Positions 1 through 13,005 of a DNA stretch of 64,000 nt are shown here, one piece after another. Source of the stretch: Auanema rhodensis. Lineage: Eukaryota; Nematoda; Chromadorea; Rhabditida; Rhabditidae. The translations under genes and the position numbers were made by a program. The notes beneath the pieces are model-generated. The model ran no database searches and was not told where the DNA came from. It saw nothing but the letters and a program-made list of their open reading frames with translations. Location of the stretch: positions 24,877,638 through 24,941,637 of the forward strand of contig OZ059900.1 of NCBI GenBank assembly GCA_964057225.1, given 5' to 3'. The stretch's first letter is position 1; each line of letters starts with the position of its first letter.

Positions 1-1030
1 TTAAGTATGTAACACGCTGAAATTCGTTGCATTTGACGACTCATATGAACAAAAATCGATTTAATCAATATTAGCCATAAGGGGCGTGCCCTCAGAATAT
101 GCTAATTCCCTTAATTTTCTAACCCCTGTTTTTTTGTCGTGAAAGTGGAACTAGACGTTGTACGAACAATTTTGAGCTAGGTTTCATTGACATTGCATGA
201 GTTTGAACACATGAAATCGTAAGTCAAAACCTTGTTTACAGCGAAATTTCCAAAAACTGGTTTTCCAGCATAATAAAATATTTCTCATGGGAAATACTGT
301 GTTTTTGTATTTTTCTAGTGTTCAGCATGTAAAATACTTCATTTAAGTATGTAACACGCTGAAATTCGTTGCATTTGACGACTCATATGAACAAAAATCG
401 ATTTAATCAATATTAGCCATAAGGAGCGTGCCCTCAGAATATGCTAATTTCCTTAATTTTCTAACCCCTGTTTTTTTGTCGTGAATGTGGAACTAGACGT
501 TGTACAAACAATTTTGAGCTAGGTTTCATTGACATTGCATGAGTTTGAACACATGAAATCGTAAGTCAAAACCTTGTTTACAGCGAAATTTCCAAAAACT
601 GGTTTTCCAGCATAATAAAATATTTCTCATGAGAAATACTGTGTTTTTGTATTTTTCTAGTGTTCAGCATGTAAAATACTTCATTTTAGTATGTAACACG
701 CTGAAATTCGTTGCATTTGACGACTCATATGAACAAAAATCGATTTAATCAATATTAGCCATAAGGGGCGTGCCCTCAGAATATGCTAATTTCCTAAATT
801 TTCTAACCCCTGTTTTTTTGTCGTGAAAGTGGAACTAGACGTTGTACGAACAATTTTGAGCTAGGTTTCATTGACATTGCAAGAGTTTGAACACATGAAA
901 TCGTAAGTCAAAACCTTGTTTACAGCGAAATTTCCAAAAACTGGTTTTCCAGCATAATAAAATATTTCTCATGGGAAAAACTGTGTTTTTGTATTTTTCT
1001 AGTGTTCAGCATGTAAAATGCTTCCTTTTA
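1..1030 (+). repeat. Left-edge monomers (partial unit plus three monomers)
   Basis: Four bases of a truncated unit are followed by monomers at 5, 347 and 689. The first is type C with the acttcatttaag junction. The second has GGAG instead of GGGG at 77-80, G160A, a private A139T ('gtgaatgtgg') and G286A, and an intermediate junction (acttcattttag). The third combines T108A with T194A ('gcaagag') and T291A. The second and third resemble the monomers at 11981 and 12323, so this edge and the diverged block at 9928-13005 appear to share an origin. Confidence 0.85.
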
Positions 1031-4000
1031 GTATGTAACACGCTGAAATTCGTTGCATTTGACGACTCATATGAACAAAAATCGATTTAATCAATATTAG
1101 CCATAAGGGGCGTGCCCTCAGAATATGCTAATTTCCTTAATATTCTAACCCCTGTTTTTTTTGTCGTGAAAGTGGAACTAGACGTTGTACAAACAATTTT
1201 GAGCTAGGTTTCATTGACATTGCATGAGTTTGAACATATGAAATCGTAAGTCAAAACCTTGTTTACAGCGAAATTTCCAAAAACTGGTTTTCCAGCATAA
1301 TAAAATATTTCTCATGGGAAATACTGTGTTTTTGTATTTTTTTAGTGTTCAGCATGTAAAATGCTTCATTTTAGTATGTAACACGCTGAAATTCGTTGCA
1401 TTTGACGACTCATATGAACAAAAATCGATTTAATCAATATTAGCCATAAGGGGCGTGCCCTCAGAATATGCTAATTTCCTTAATTTTCTAACCCCTGTTT
1501 TTTGTCGTGAAAGTGGAACTAGACGTTGTAGGAACAATTTTGAGCTAGGTTTCATTGACATTGCATGAGTTTGAACACATGAAATCGTAAGTCAAAACCT
1601 TGTTTACAGCGAAATTTCCAAAAACTGGTTTTCCAGCATAATAAAATATTTCTCTTGGGAAATACTGTGTTTTTGTATTTTTCTAGTGTTCAGCATGTAA
1701 AATACTTCATTTAAGTATGTAACACGCTGAAATTCGTTGCATTTGACGACTCATATGAACAAAAATCGATTTAATCAATATTAGCCATAAGGGGCGTGCC
1801 CTCAGAATATGCTAATTCCCTTAATTTTCTAACCCCTGTTTTTTTGTCGTGAAAGTGGAACTAGACGTTGTACGAACAATTTTGAGCTAGGTTTCATTGA
1901 CATTGCATGAGTTTGAACACATGAAATCGTAAGTCAAAACCTTGTTTACAGCGAAATTTCCAAAAACTGGTTTTCCAGCATAATAAAATATTTCTCATGG
2001 GAAATACTGTGTTTTTGTATTTTTCTAGTGTTCAGCATGTAAAATGGTTCATTTTAGTGTATGTAACACGCTGAAATTCGTTGCATTTGACGACTCATAT
2101 GAACAAAAATCGATTTAATCAATATTAGCCATAAGGGGCGTGCCCTCAGAATATGCTAATTTCCTTAATTTTCTAACCCCTGTTTTTTTGTCGTGAAAGT
2201 GGAACTAGACGTTGTACGAACAATTTTGAGCTAGGTTTCATTGACATTGCATGAGTTTGAACACATGAAATCGTAAGTCAAAACCTTGTTTACAGCGAAA
2301 TTTCCAAAAACTGGTTTTCCAGCATAATAAAATATTTCTCATGGGAAATACTGTGTTTTTGTATTTTTCTAGTGTTCAGCATGTAAAATACTTCATTTAA
2401 GTATGTAACACGCTGAAATTCGTTGCATTTGACGACTCATATGAACAAAAATCGATTTAATCAATATTAGCCATAAGGGGCGTGCCCTCAGAATATGCTA
2501 ATTTCCTAAATTTTCTAACCCCTGTTTTTTTGTCGTGAAAGTGGAACTAGACGTTGTACGAACAATTTTGAGCTAGGTTTCATTGACATTGCATGAGTTT
2601 GAACACATGAAATCGTATATCAAACCTTGTTTACAGCGAAATTTCCAAAAACTGGTTTTCCAGCATAATAAAATATTTCTCATGGGAAATACTGTGTTTT
2701 TGTATTTTTCTAGTGTTCAGCATGTAAAATGGTTCATTTTAGTGTATGTAACACGCTGAAATTCGTTGCATTTGACGACTCATATGAACAAAAATCGATT
2801 TAATCAATATTAGCCATAAGGGGCGTGCCCTCAGAATATGCTAATTTCCTTAATTTTCTAACCCCTGTTTTTTTGTCGTGAAAGTGGAACTAGACGTTGT
2901 ACGAACAATTTTGAGCTAGGTTTCATTGACATTGCATGAGTTTGAACACATGAAATCGTAAGTCAAAACCTTGTTTACAGCGAAATTTCCAAAAACTGGT
3001 TTTCCAGCATAATAAAATATTTCTCATGGGAAATACTGTGTTTTTGTATTTTTCTAGTGTTCAGCATGTAAAATACTTCATTTAAGTATGTAACACGCTG
3101 AAATTCGTTGCATTTGACGACTCATATGAACAAAAATCGATTTAATCAATATTAGCCATAAGGGGCGTGCCCTCAGAATATGCTAATTTCCTAAATTTTC
3201 TAACCCCTGTTTTTTTGTCGTGAAAGTGGAACTAGACGTTGTACGAACAATTTTGAGCTAGGTTTCATTGACATTGCATGAGTTTGAACACATGAAATCG
3301 TATATCAAACCTTGTTTACAGCGAAATTTCCAAAAACTGGTTTTCCAGCATAATAAAATATTTCTCATGGGAAATACTGTGTTTTTGTATTTTTCTAGTG
3401 TTCAGCATGTAAAATGGTTCATTTTAGTGTATGTAACACGCTGAAATTCGTTGCATTTGACGACTCATATGAACAAAAATCGATTTAATCAATATTAGCC
3501 ATAAGGGGCGTGCCCTCAGAATATGCTAATTTCCTTAATTTTCTAACCCCTGTTTTTTTGTCGTGAAAGTGGAACTAGACGTTGTACGAACAATTTTGAG
3601 CTAGGTTTCATTGACATTGCATGAGTTTGAACACATGAAATCGTAAGTCAAAACCTTGTTTACAGCGAAATTTCCAAAAACTGGTTTTCCAGCATAATAA
3701 AATATTTCTCATGGGAAATACTGTGTTTTTGTATTTTTCTAGTGTTCAGCATGTAAAATACTTCATTTAAGTATGTAACACGCTGAAATTCGTTGCATTT
3801 GACGACTCATATGAACAAAAATCGATTTAATCAATATTAGCCATAAGGGGCGTGCCCTCAGAATATGCTAATTTCCTAAATTTTCTAACCCCTGTTTTTT
3901 TGTCGTGAAAGTGGAACTAGACGTTGTACGAACAATTTTGAGCTAGGTTTCATTGACATTGCATGAGTTTGAACACATGAAATCGTATATCAAACCTTGT

Positions 4001-4111
4001 TTACAGCGAAATTTCCAAAAACTGGTTTTCCAGCATAATAAAATATTTCTCATGGGAAATACTGTGTTTTTGTATTTTTCTAGTGTTCAGCATGTAAAAT
4101 GCTTCATTTTA
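1031..4111 (+). repeat. HOR copy 1, 9 monomers: A-B-C-(D-E)x3
   Basis: Monomers start at 1031, 1374, 1715, 2059, 2401, 2744, 3086, 3429 and 3771. The first three are A (eight-T tract), B and C with the GT-insert junction. Then come three D-E dimers of about 685 bp. D has a plain body and the acttcatttaag junction. E has T108A, 'gtatatcaaacc' and the GT-insert junction, except the last E, which has gcttcattttag. The A-B-C start and the altered last E mark the HOR boundaries. Copies 2 and 3 follow directly. Confidence 0.93.
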
Positions 4112-7100
4112 GTATGTAACACGCTGAAATTCGTTGCATTTGACGACTCATATGAACAAAAATCGATTTAATCAATATTAGCCATAAGGGGCGTGCCCTC
4201 AGAATATGCTAATTTCCTTAATATTCTAACCCCTGTTTTTTTGTCGTGAAAGTGGAACTAGACGTTGTACAAACAATTTTGAGCTAGGTTTCATTGACAT
4301 TGCATGAGTTTGAACATATGAAATCGTAAGTCAAAACCTTGTTTACAGCGAAATTTCCAAAAACTGGTTTTCCAGCATAATAAAATATTTCTCATGGGAA
4401 ATACTGTGTTTTTGTATTTTTTTAGTGTTCAGCATGTAAAATGCTTCATTTTAGTATGTAACACGCTGAAATTCGTTGCATTTGACGACTCATATGAACA
4501 AAAATCGATTTAATCAATATTAGCCATAAGGGGCGTGCCCTCAGAATATGCTAATTTCCTTAATTTTCTAACCCCTGTTTTTTGTCGTGAAAGTGGAACT
4601 AGACGTTGTAGGAACAATTTTGAGCTAGGTTTCATTGACATTGCATGAGTTTGAACACATGAAATCGTAAGTCAAAACCTTGTTTACAGCGAAATTTCCA
4701 AAAACTGGTTTTCCAGCATAATAAAATATTTCTCTTGGGAAATACTGTGTTTTTGTATTTTTCTAGTGTTCAGCATGTAAAATACTTCATTTAAGTATGT
4801 AACACGCTGAAATTCGTTGCATTTGACGACTCATATGAACAAAAATCGATTTAATCAATATTAGCCATAAGGGGCGTGCCCTCAGAATATGCTAATTCCC
4901 TTAATTTTCTAACCCCTGTTTTTTTGTCGTGAAAGTGGAACTAGACGTTGTACGAACAATTTTGAGCTAGGTTTCATTGACATTGCATGAGTTTGAACAC
5001 ATGAAATCGTAAGTCAAAACCTTGTTTACAGCGAAATTTCCAAAAACTGGTTTTCCAGCATAATAAAATATTTCTCATGGGAAATACTGTGTTTTTGTAT
5101 TTTTCTAGTGTTCAGCATGTAAAATGGTTCATTTTAGTGTATGTAACACGCTGAAATTCGTTGCATTTGACGACTCATATGAACAAAAATCGATTTAATC
5201 AATATTAGCCATAAGGGGCGTGCCCTCAGAATATGCTAATTTCCTTAATTTTCTAACCCCTGTTTTTTTGTCGTGAAAGTGGAACTAGACGTTGTACGAA
5301 CAATTTTGAGCTAGGTTTCATTGACATTGCATGAGTTTGAACACATGAAATCGTAAGTCAAAACCTTGTTTACAGCGAAATTTCCAAAAACTGGTTTTCC
5401 AGCATAATAAAATATTTCTCATGGGAAATACTGTGTTTTTGTATTTTTCTAGTGTTCAGCATGTAAAATACTTCATTTAAGTATGTAACACGCTGAAATT
5501 CGTTGCATTTGACGACTCATATGAACAAAAATCGATTTAATCAATATTAGCCATAAGGGGCGTGCCCTCAGAATATGCTAATTTCCTAAATTTTCTAACC
5601 CCTGTTTTTTTGTCGTGAAAGTGGAACTAGACGTTGTACGAACAATTTTGAGCTAGGTTTCATTGACATTGCATGAGTTTGAACACATGAAATCGTATAT
5701 CAAACCTTGTTTACAGCGAAATTTCCAAAAACTGGTTTTCCAGCATAATAAAATATTTCTCATGGGAAATACTGTGTTTTTGTATTTTTCTAGTGTTCAG
5801 CATGTAAAATGGTTCATTTTAGTGTATGTAACACGCTGAAATTCGTTGCATTTGACGACTCATATGAACAAAAATCGATTTAATCAATATTAGCCATAAG
5901 GGGCGTGCCCTCAGAATATGCTAATTTCCTTAATTTTCTAACCCCTGTTTTTTTGTCGTGAAAGTGGAACTAGACGTTGTACGAACAATTTTGAGCTAGG
6001 TTTCATTGACATTGCATGAGTTTGAACACATGAAATCGTAAGTCAAAACCTTGTTTACAGCGAAATTTCCAAAAACTGGTTTTCCAGCATAATAAAATAT
6101 TTCTCATGGGAAATACTGTGTTTTTGTATTTTTCTAGTGTTCAGCATGTAAAATACTTCACTTAAGTATGTAACACGCTGAAATTCGTTGCATTTGACGA
6201 CTCATATGAACAAAAATCGATTTAATCAATATTAGCCATAAGGGGCGTGCCCTCAGAATATGCTAATTTCCTAAATTTTCTAACCCCTGTTTTTTTGTCG
6301 TGAAAGTGGAACTAGACGTTGTACGAACAATTTTGAGCTAGGTTTCATTGACATTGCATGAGTTTGAACACATGAAATCGTATATCAAACCTTGTTTACA
6401 GCGAAATTTCCAAAAACTGGTTTTCCAGCATAATAAAATATTTCTCATGGGAAATACTGTGTTTTTGTATTTTTCTAGTGTTCAGCATGTAAAATGGTTC
6501 ATTTTAGTGTATGTAACACGCTGAAATTCGTTGCATTTGACGACTCATATGAACAAAAATCGATTTAATCAATATTAGCCATAAGGGGCGTGCCCTCAGA
6601 ATATGCTAATTTCCTTAATTTTCTAACCCCTGTTTTTTTGTCGTGAAAGTGGAACTAGACGTTGTACGAACAATTTTGAGCTAGGTTTCATTGACATTGC
6701 ATGAGTTTGAACACATGAAATCGTAAGTCAAAACCTTGTTTACAGCGAAATTTCCAAAAACTGGTTTTCCAGCATAATAAAATATTTCTCATGGGAAATA
6801 CTGTGTTTTTGTATTTTTCTAGTGTTCAGCATGTAAAATACTTCATTTAAGTATGTAACACGCTGAAATTCGTTGCATTTGACGACTCATATGAACAAAA
6901 ATCGATTTAATCAATATTAGCCATAAGGGGCGTGCCCTCAGAATATGCTAATTTCCTAAATTTTCTAACCCCTGTTTTTTTGTCGTGAAAGTGGAACTAG
7001 ACGTTGTACGAACAATTTTGAGCTAGGTTTCATTGACATTGCATGAGTTTGAACACATGAAATCGTATATCAAACCTTGTTTACAGCGAAATTTCCAAAA

Positions 7101-7532
7101 ACTGGTTTTCCAGCATAATAAAATATTTCTCATGGGAAATACTGTGTTTTTGTATTTTTCTAGTGTTCAGCATGTAAAATACTTCATTTAAGTATGTAAC
7201 ACGCTGAAATTCGTTGCATTTGACGACTCATATGAACAAAAATCGATTTAATCAATATTAGCCATAAGGGGCGTGCCCTCAGAATATGCTAATTTCCTAA
7301 ATTTTCTAACCCCTGTTTTTTTGTCGTGAAAGTGGAACTAGACGTTGTACGAACAATTTTGAGCTAGGTTTCATTGACATTGCATGAGTTTGAACACATG
7401 AAATCGTATATCAAACCTTGTTTACAGCGAAATTTCCAAAAACTGGTTTTCCAGCATAATAAAATATTTCTCATGGGAAATACTGTGTTTTTGTATTTTT
7501 CTAGTGTTCAGCATGTAAAATGCTTCATTTTA
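4112..7532 (+). repeat. HOR copy 2, 10 monomers: A-B-C-(D-E)x3-E
   Basis: Monomers start at 4112, 4454, 4795, 5139, 5481, 5824, 6166, 6509, 6851 and 7192. The order is the same as copy 1 with one extra E monomer: the unit at 6851 ends in acttcatttaag and is followed by another E at 7192 ending in gcttcattttag. The D at 5824 has a private change in its junction (acttcacttaag). Total length is 3,421 bp. Confidence 0.93.
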
Positions 7533-9927
7533 GTATGTAACACGCTGAAATTCGTTGCATTTGACGACTCATATGAACAAAAATCGATTTAATCAATATT
7601 AGCCATAAGGGGCGTGCCCTCAGAATATGCTAATTTCCTTAATATTCTAACCCCTGTTTTTTTGTCGTGAAAGTGGAACTAGACGTTGTACAAACAATTT
7701 TGAGCTAGGTTTCATTGACATTGCATGAGTTTGAACATATGAAATCGTAAGTCAAAACCTTGTTTACAGCGAAATTTCCAAAAACTGGTTTTCCAGCATA
7801 ATAAAATATTTCTCATGGGAAATACTGTGTTTTTGTATTTTTTTAGTGTTCAGCATGTAAAATGCTTCATTTTAGTATGTAACACGCTGAAATTCGTTGC
7901 ATTTGACGACTCATATGAACAAAAATCGATTTAATCAATATTAGCCATAAGGGGCGTGCCCTCAGAATATGCTAATTTCCTTAATTTTCTAACCCCTGTT
8001 TTTTGTCGTGAAAGTGGAACTAGACGTTGTAGGAACAATTTTGAGCTAGGTTTCATTGACATTGCATGAGTTTGAACACATGAAATCGTAAGTCAAAACC
8101 TTGTTTACAGCGAAATTTCCAAAAACTGGTTTTCCAGCATAATAAAATATTTCTCTTGGGAAATACTGTGTTTTTGTATTTTTCTAGTGTTCAGCATGTA
8201 AAATACTTCATTTAAGTATGTAACACGCTGAAATTCGTTGCATTTGACGACTCATATGAACAAAAATCGATTTAATCAATATTAGCCATAAGGGGCGTGC
8301 CCTCAGAATATGCTAATTCCCTTAATTTTCTAACCCCTGTTTTTTTGTCGTGAAAGTGGAACTAGACGTTGTACGAACAATTTTGAGCTAGGTTTCATTG
8401 ACATTGCATGAGTTTGAACACATGAAATCGTAAGTCAAAACCTTGTTTACAGCGAAATTTCCAAAAACTGGTTTTCCAGCATAATAAAATATTTCTCATG
8501 GGAAATACTGTGTTTTTGTATTTTTCTAGTGTTCAGCATGTAAAATGGTTCATTTTAGTGTATGTAACACGCTGAAATTCGTTGCATTTGACGACTCATA
8601 TGAACAAAAATCGATTTAATCAATATTAGCCATAAGGGGCGTGCCCTCAGAATATGCTAATTTCCTTAATTTTCTAACCCCTGTTTTTTTGTCGTGAAAG
8701 TGGAACTAGACGTTGTACGAACAATTTTGAGCTAGGTTTCATTGACATTGCATGAGTTTGAACACATGAAATCGTAAGTCAAAACCTTGTTTACAGCGAA
8801 ATTTCCAAAAACTGGTTTTCCAGCATAATAAAATATTTCTCATGGGAAATACTGTGTTTTTGTATTTTTCTAGTGTTCAGCATGTAAAATACTTTATTTA
8901 AGTATGTAACACGCTGAAATTCGTTGCATTTGACGACTCATATGAACAAAAATCGATTTAATCAATATTAGCCATAAGGGGCGTGCCCTCAGAATATGCT
9001 AATTTCCTAAATTTTCTAACCCCTGTTTTTTTGTCGTGAAAGTGGAACTAGACGTTGTACGAACAATTTTGAGCTAGGTTTCATTGACATTGCATGAGTT
9101 TGAACACATGAAATCGTATATCAAACTTTGTTTACAGCGAAATTTCCAAAAACTGGTTTTCCAGCATAATAAAATATTTCTCATGGGGAATACTGTGTTT
9201 TTGTATTTTTCTAGTGTTCAGCATGTAAAATGGTTCATTTTAGTGTATGTAACACGCTGAAATTCGTTGCATTTGACGACTCATATGAACAAAAATCGAT
9301 TTAATCAATATTAGCCATAAGGGGCGTGCCCTCAGAATATGCTAATTTCCTTAATTTTCTAACCCCTGTTTTTTTGTCGTGAAAGTGGAACTAGACGTTG
9401 TACGAACAATTTTGAGCTAGGTTTCATTGACATTGCATGAGTTTGAACACATGAAATCGTAAGTCAAAACCTTGTTTACAGCGAAATTTCCAAAAACTGG
9501 TTTTCCAGCATAATAAAATATTTCTCATGGGAAATACTGTGTTTTTGTATTTTTCTAGTGTTCAGCATGTAAAATACTTCATTTAAGTATGTAACACGCT
9601 GAAATTCGTTGCATTTGACGACTCATATGAACAAAAATCGATTTAATCAATATTAGCCATAAGGGGCGTGCCCTCAGAATATGCTAATTTCCTAAATTTT
9701 CTAACCCCTGTTTTTTTGTCGTGAAAGTGGAACTAGACGTTGTACAAACAATTTTGAGCTAGGTTTCATTGACATTGCATGAGTTTGAACACATGAAATC
9801 GTATATCAAACCTTGTTTACAGCGAAATTTCCAAAAACTGGTTTTCCAGCATAATAAAATATTTCTCATGGGAAATACTGTGTTTTTGTATTTTTCTAGT
9901 GTTCAGCATGTAAAATGCTTCATTTTA
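7533..9927 (+). repeat. HOR copy 3, 7 monomers: A-B-C-(D-E)x2
   Basis: Monomers start at 7533, 7875, 8216, 8560, 8902, 9245 and 9587. It has one D-E dimer fewer than copy 1. Private changes include actttatttaag in the junction of the D at 8560, and 'caaactttg' and 'catggggaat' in the E at 8902. The last E (9587) carries G160A, and the GACTAC change falls at the start of the next monomer. Length is 2,395 bp. Confidence 0.92.
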
Positions 9928-12900
9928 GTATGTAACACGCTGAAATTCGTTGCATTTGACTACTCATATGAACAAAAATCGATTTAATCAATATTAGCCA
10001 TAAGGGGCGTGCCCTCAGAATATGCTAATTTCCTTAATTTTCTAACCCCTGTTTTTTTGTCGTGAAAGTGGAACTAGACGTTGTACAAACAATTTTGAGC
10101 TAGGTTTCATTGACATTGCATGAGTTTGAACACATGAAATCGTAAGTCAAAACCTTGTTTACAGCGAAATTTCCAAAAACTGGTTTTCCAGCATAATAAA
10201 ATATTTCTCATGAGAAAAACTGTGTTTTTGTATTTTTCTAGTGTTCAGCATGTAAAATGCTTCATTTTAGTATGTAACACGCTGAAATTCGTTGCATTTG
10301 ACGACTCATATGAACAAAAATCGATTTAATCAATATTAGCCATAAGGGGCGTGCCCTCAGAATATGCTAATTTCCTTAATTTTCTAACCCCTGTTTTTTT
10401 GTCGTGAAAGTGGAACTAGACGTTGTACAAACAATTTTGAGCTAGGTTTCATTGACATTGCATGAGTTTGAACACATGAAATCGTAAGTCAAAACCTTGT
10501 TTACAGCGAAATTTCCAAAAACTGGTTTTCCAGCATAATAAAATATTTCTCATGAGAAATACTGTGTTTTTGTATTTTTCTAGTGTTCAGCATGTAAAAT
10601 GCCTCATTTTAGTATGTAACACGCTGAAATTCGTTGCATTTGACGACTCATATGAACAAAAATCGATTTAATCAATATTAGCCATAAGGGGCGTGCTCTC
10701 AGAATATGCTAATTTCCTTAATTTTCTAACACCCTGTTTTTTTGTCGTGAAAGAGGAACTAGACGTTGTACAAACAAGTTTGAGCTAGGTTTCATTGACA
10801 TTGCATGAGTTTGAACACATGAAATCGTAAGTCAAAACCTTGTTTACAGCGAAATTTCCAAAAACTGGTTTTCCAGCATAATAAAATATTTCTCATGAGA
10901 AATACTGTGTTTTTGTATTTTTCTAGTGTTCAGCATGTAAAATGCTTCATTTTAGTATGTAACACGCTGAAATTCGTGGCATTTGACGACTCATATGAAC
11001 AAATATCGATTTAATCAATATTAGCCATAAGGAGCGTGCCCTCAGAATATGCTAATTTCCTTAATTTTCTAACCCCTGTTTTTTTGTCGTGAAAGTGGAA
11101 CTAGACGTTGTACAAACAATTTTGAGCTAGGTTTCATTGACATTGCATGAGTTTGAACACATGAAATCGTAAGTCAAAACCTTGTTTACAGCGAAATTTC
11201 CAAAAACTGGTTTTCCAGCATAATAAAATATTTCTCATGGGAAAAACTGTGTTTTTGTATTTTTCTAGTGTTCAGCATGTAAAATGCTTCATTTTAGTAT
11301 GTAACACGCTGGAATTCGTTGCATTTGACTACTCATATGAACAAAAATCGATTTAATCAATATTAGCCATAAGGGGCGTGCCCTCAGAATATTCTAATTT
11401 CCTTAATTTTCTAACCCCTGTTTTTTTGTCGTGAAAGTGGAACTAGACGTTGTACAAACAATTTTGAGCTAGGTTTCATTGACATTGCATGAGTTTGAAC
11501 ACATGAAATCGTAAGTCAAAACCTTGTTTACAGCGAAATTTCCAAAAACTGGTTTTCCAGCATAATAAAATATTTCTCATGGGAAATACTGTGTTTTTGT
11601 ATTTTTCTAGTGTTCAGCATGTAAAATACTTCATTTAAGTATGTAACACGCTGAAATTCGTTGCATTTGACGACTCATATGAACAGAAATCGATTTAATC
11701 AATATTAGCCATAAGGGGCGTGCCCTCAGAATATGCTAATCTCCTAAATTTTCTAACCCCTGTTTTTTTGTCGTGAAAGTGGAACTAGACGTTGTACAAA
11801 CAATTTTGAGCTAGGTTTCATTGACATTGCATGAGTTTGAACACATGAAATCGTAAGTCAAAACCTTGTTTACAGCGAAATTTCCAAAAACTGGTTTTCC
11901 AGCATAATAAAATATTTCTCATGGGAAATACTGTGTTTTTGTATTTTTCTAGTGTTCAGCATGTAAAATACTTCATTTAAGTATGTAACACGCTGAAATT
12001 CGTTGCATTTGACGACTCATATAAACAAAAATCGATTTAATCAATATTAGCCATAAGGAGCGTGCCCTCAGAATATGCTAATTTCCTTAATTTTCTAACC
12101 CCTGTTTTTTTGTCGTGAAAGTGGAACTAGACGTTGTACAAACAATTTTGAGCTAGGTTTCATTGACATTGCATGAGTTTGAACACATGAAATCGTAAGT
12201 CAAAACCTTGTTTACAGCGAAATTTCCAAAAACTGGTTTTCCAGCATAATAAAATATTTCTCATGAGAAATACCGTGTTTTTGTATTTTTCTAGTGTTCA
12301 GCATGTAAAATACTTCATTTTAGTATGTAACACGCTGAAATTCGTTGCATTTGACGACTCATATGAACAAAAATCGATTTAATCAATATTAGCCATAAGG
12401 GGCGTGCCCTCAGAATATGCTAATTTCCTAAATTTTCTAACCCCTGTTTTTTGTCGTGAAAGTGGAACTAGACGTTGTACGAACAATTTTGAGCTAGGTT
12501 TCATTGACATTGCAAGAGTTTGAACACATGAAATCGTAAGTCAAAACCTTGTTTACAGCGAAATTTCCAAAAACTGGTTTTCCAGCATAATAAAATATTT
12601 CTCATGGGAAAAACTGTGTTTTTGTATTTTTCTAGTGTTCAGCATGTAAAATGCTTCATTTTAGTATGTAACACGCTGAAATTCGTTGCATTTGACGACT
12701 CATATGAACAAAAATCGATTTAATCAATATTAGCCATAAGGGGCGTGCCCTCAGAATATGCTAATTTCCTTAATATTCTAACCCCTGTTTTTTTGTCGTG
12801 GAAGTGGAACTAGACGTTGTACAAACAAGTTTGAGCTAGGTTTCATTGACATTGCATGAGTTTGAACATATGAAATCGTAAGTCAAAACCTTATTTACAG

Positions 12901-13005
12901 CGAAATTTCCAAAAACTGGTTTTCCAGCATAATAAAATATTTCTCATGGGAAATACTTTGTTTTTGTATTTTTTCAGTGTTCAGCATGTAAAATGCTTCA
13001 TTTTA
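9928..13005 (+). repeat. Diverged nine-monomer segment between HOR domains
   Basis: Monomers start at 9928, 10270, 10612, 10955, 11297, 11639, 11981, 12323 and 12664. They do not form an internal HOR and have many private changes. Examples are 'gcgtgctctc', 'aacaccctg' (+1 bp), 'gaaagagg' and 'caagtttg' at 10612; 'cgtggcattt' and 'aaatatcg' at 10955; 'cgctggaattcg' and 'atattctaat' at 11297; 'catataaac' and 'ataccgtg' at 11981. G160A is shared by all but the unit at 12323. G286A, which perfects an 18-bp palindrome, is concentrated here. The pattern fits a less homogenised stretch between two HOR domains. Confidence 0.88.

Noticed and set aside
3953-4171. 72-codon open frame as a small protein gene
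   Set aside because: It lies wholly in satellite units, starts at TTG, crosses the unit boundary and exists only through a one-base deletion. Most related units have it closed. No domain or signal is recognisable.
7374-7592. Second 72-codon open frame
   Set aside because: It is an identical copy of the first, created by duplication of the same E unit. Copying explains its conservation, not selection on a protein.
9769-9987. Third 72-codon open frame with one residue changed
   Set aside because: It has the same origin. The D-to-Y change reflects the 'gactac' variant at the start of the next monomer.
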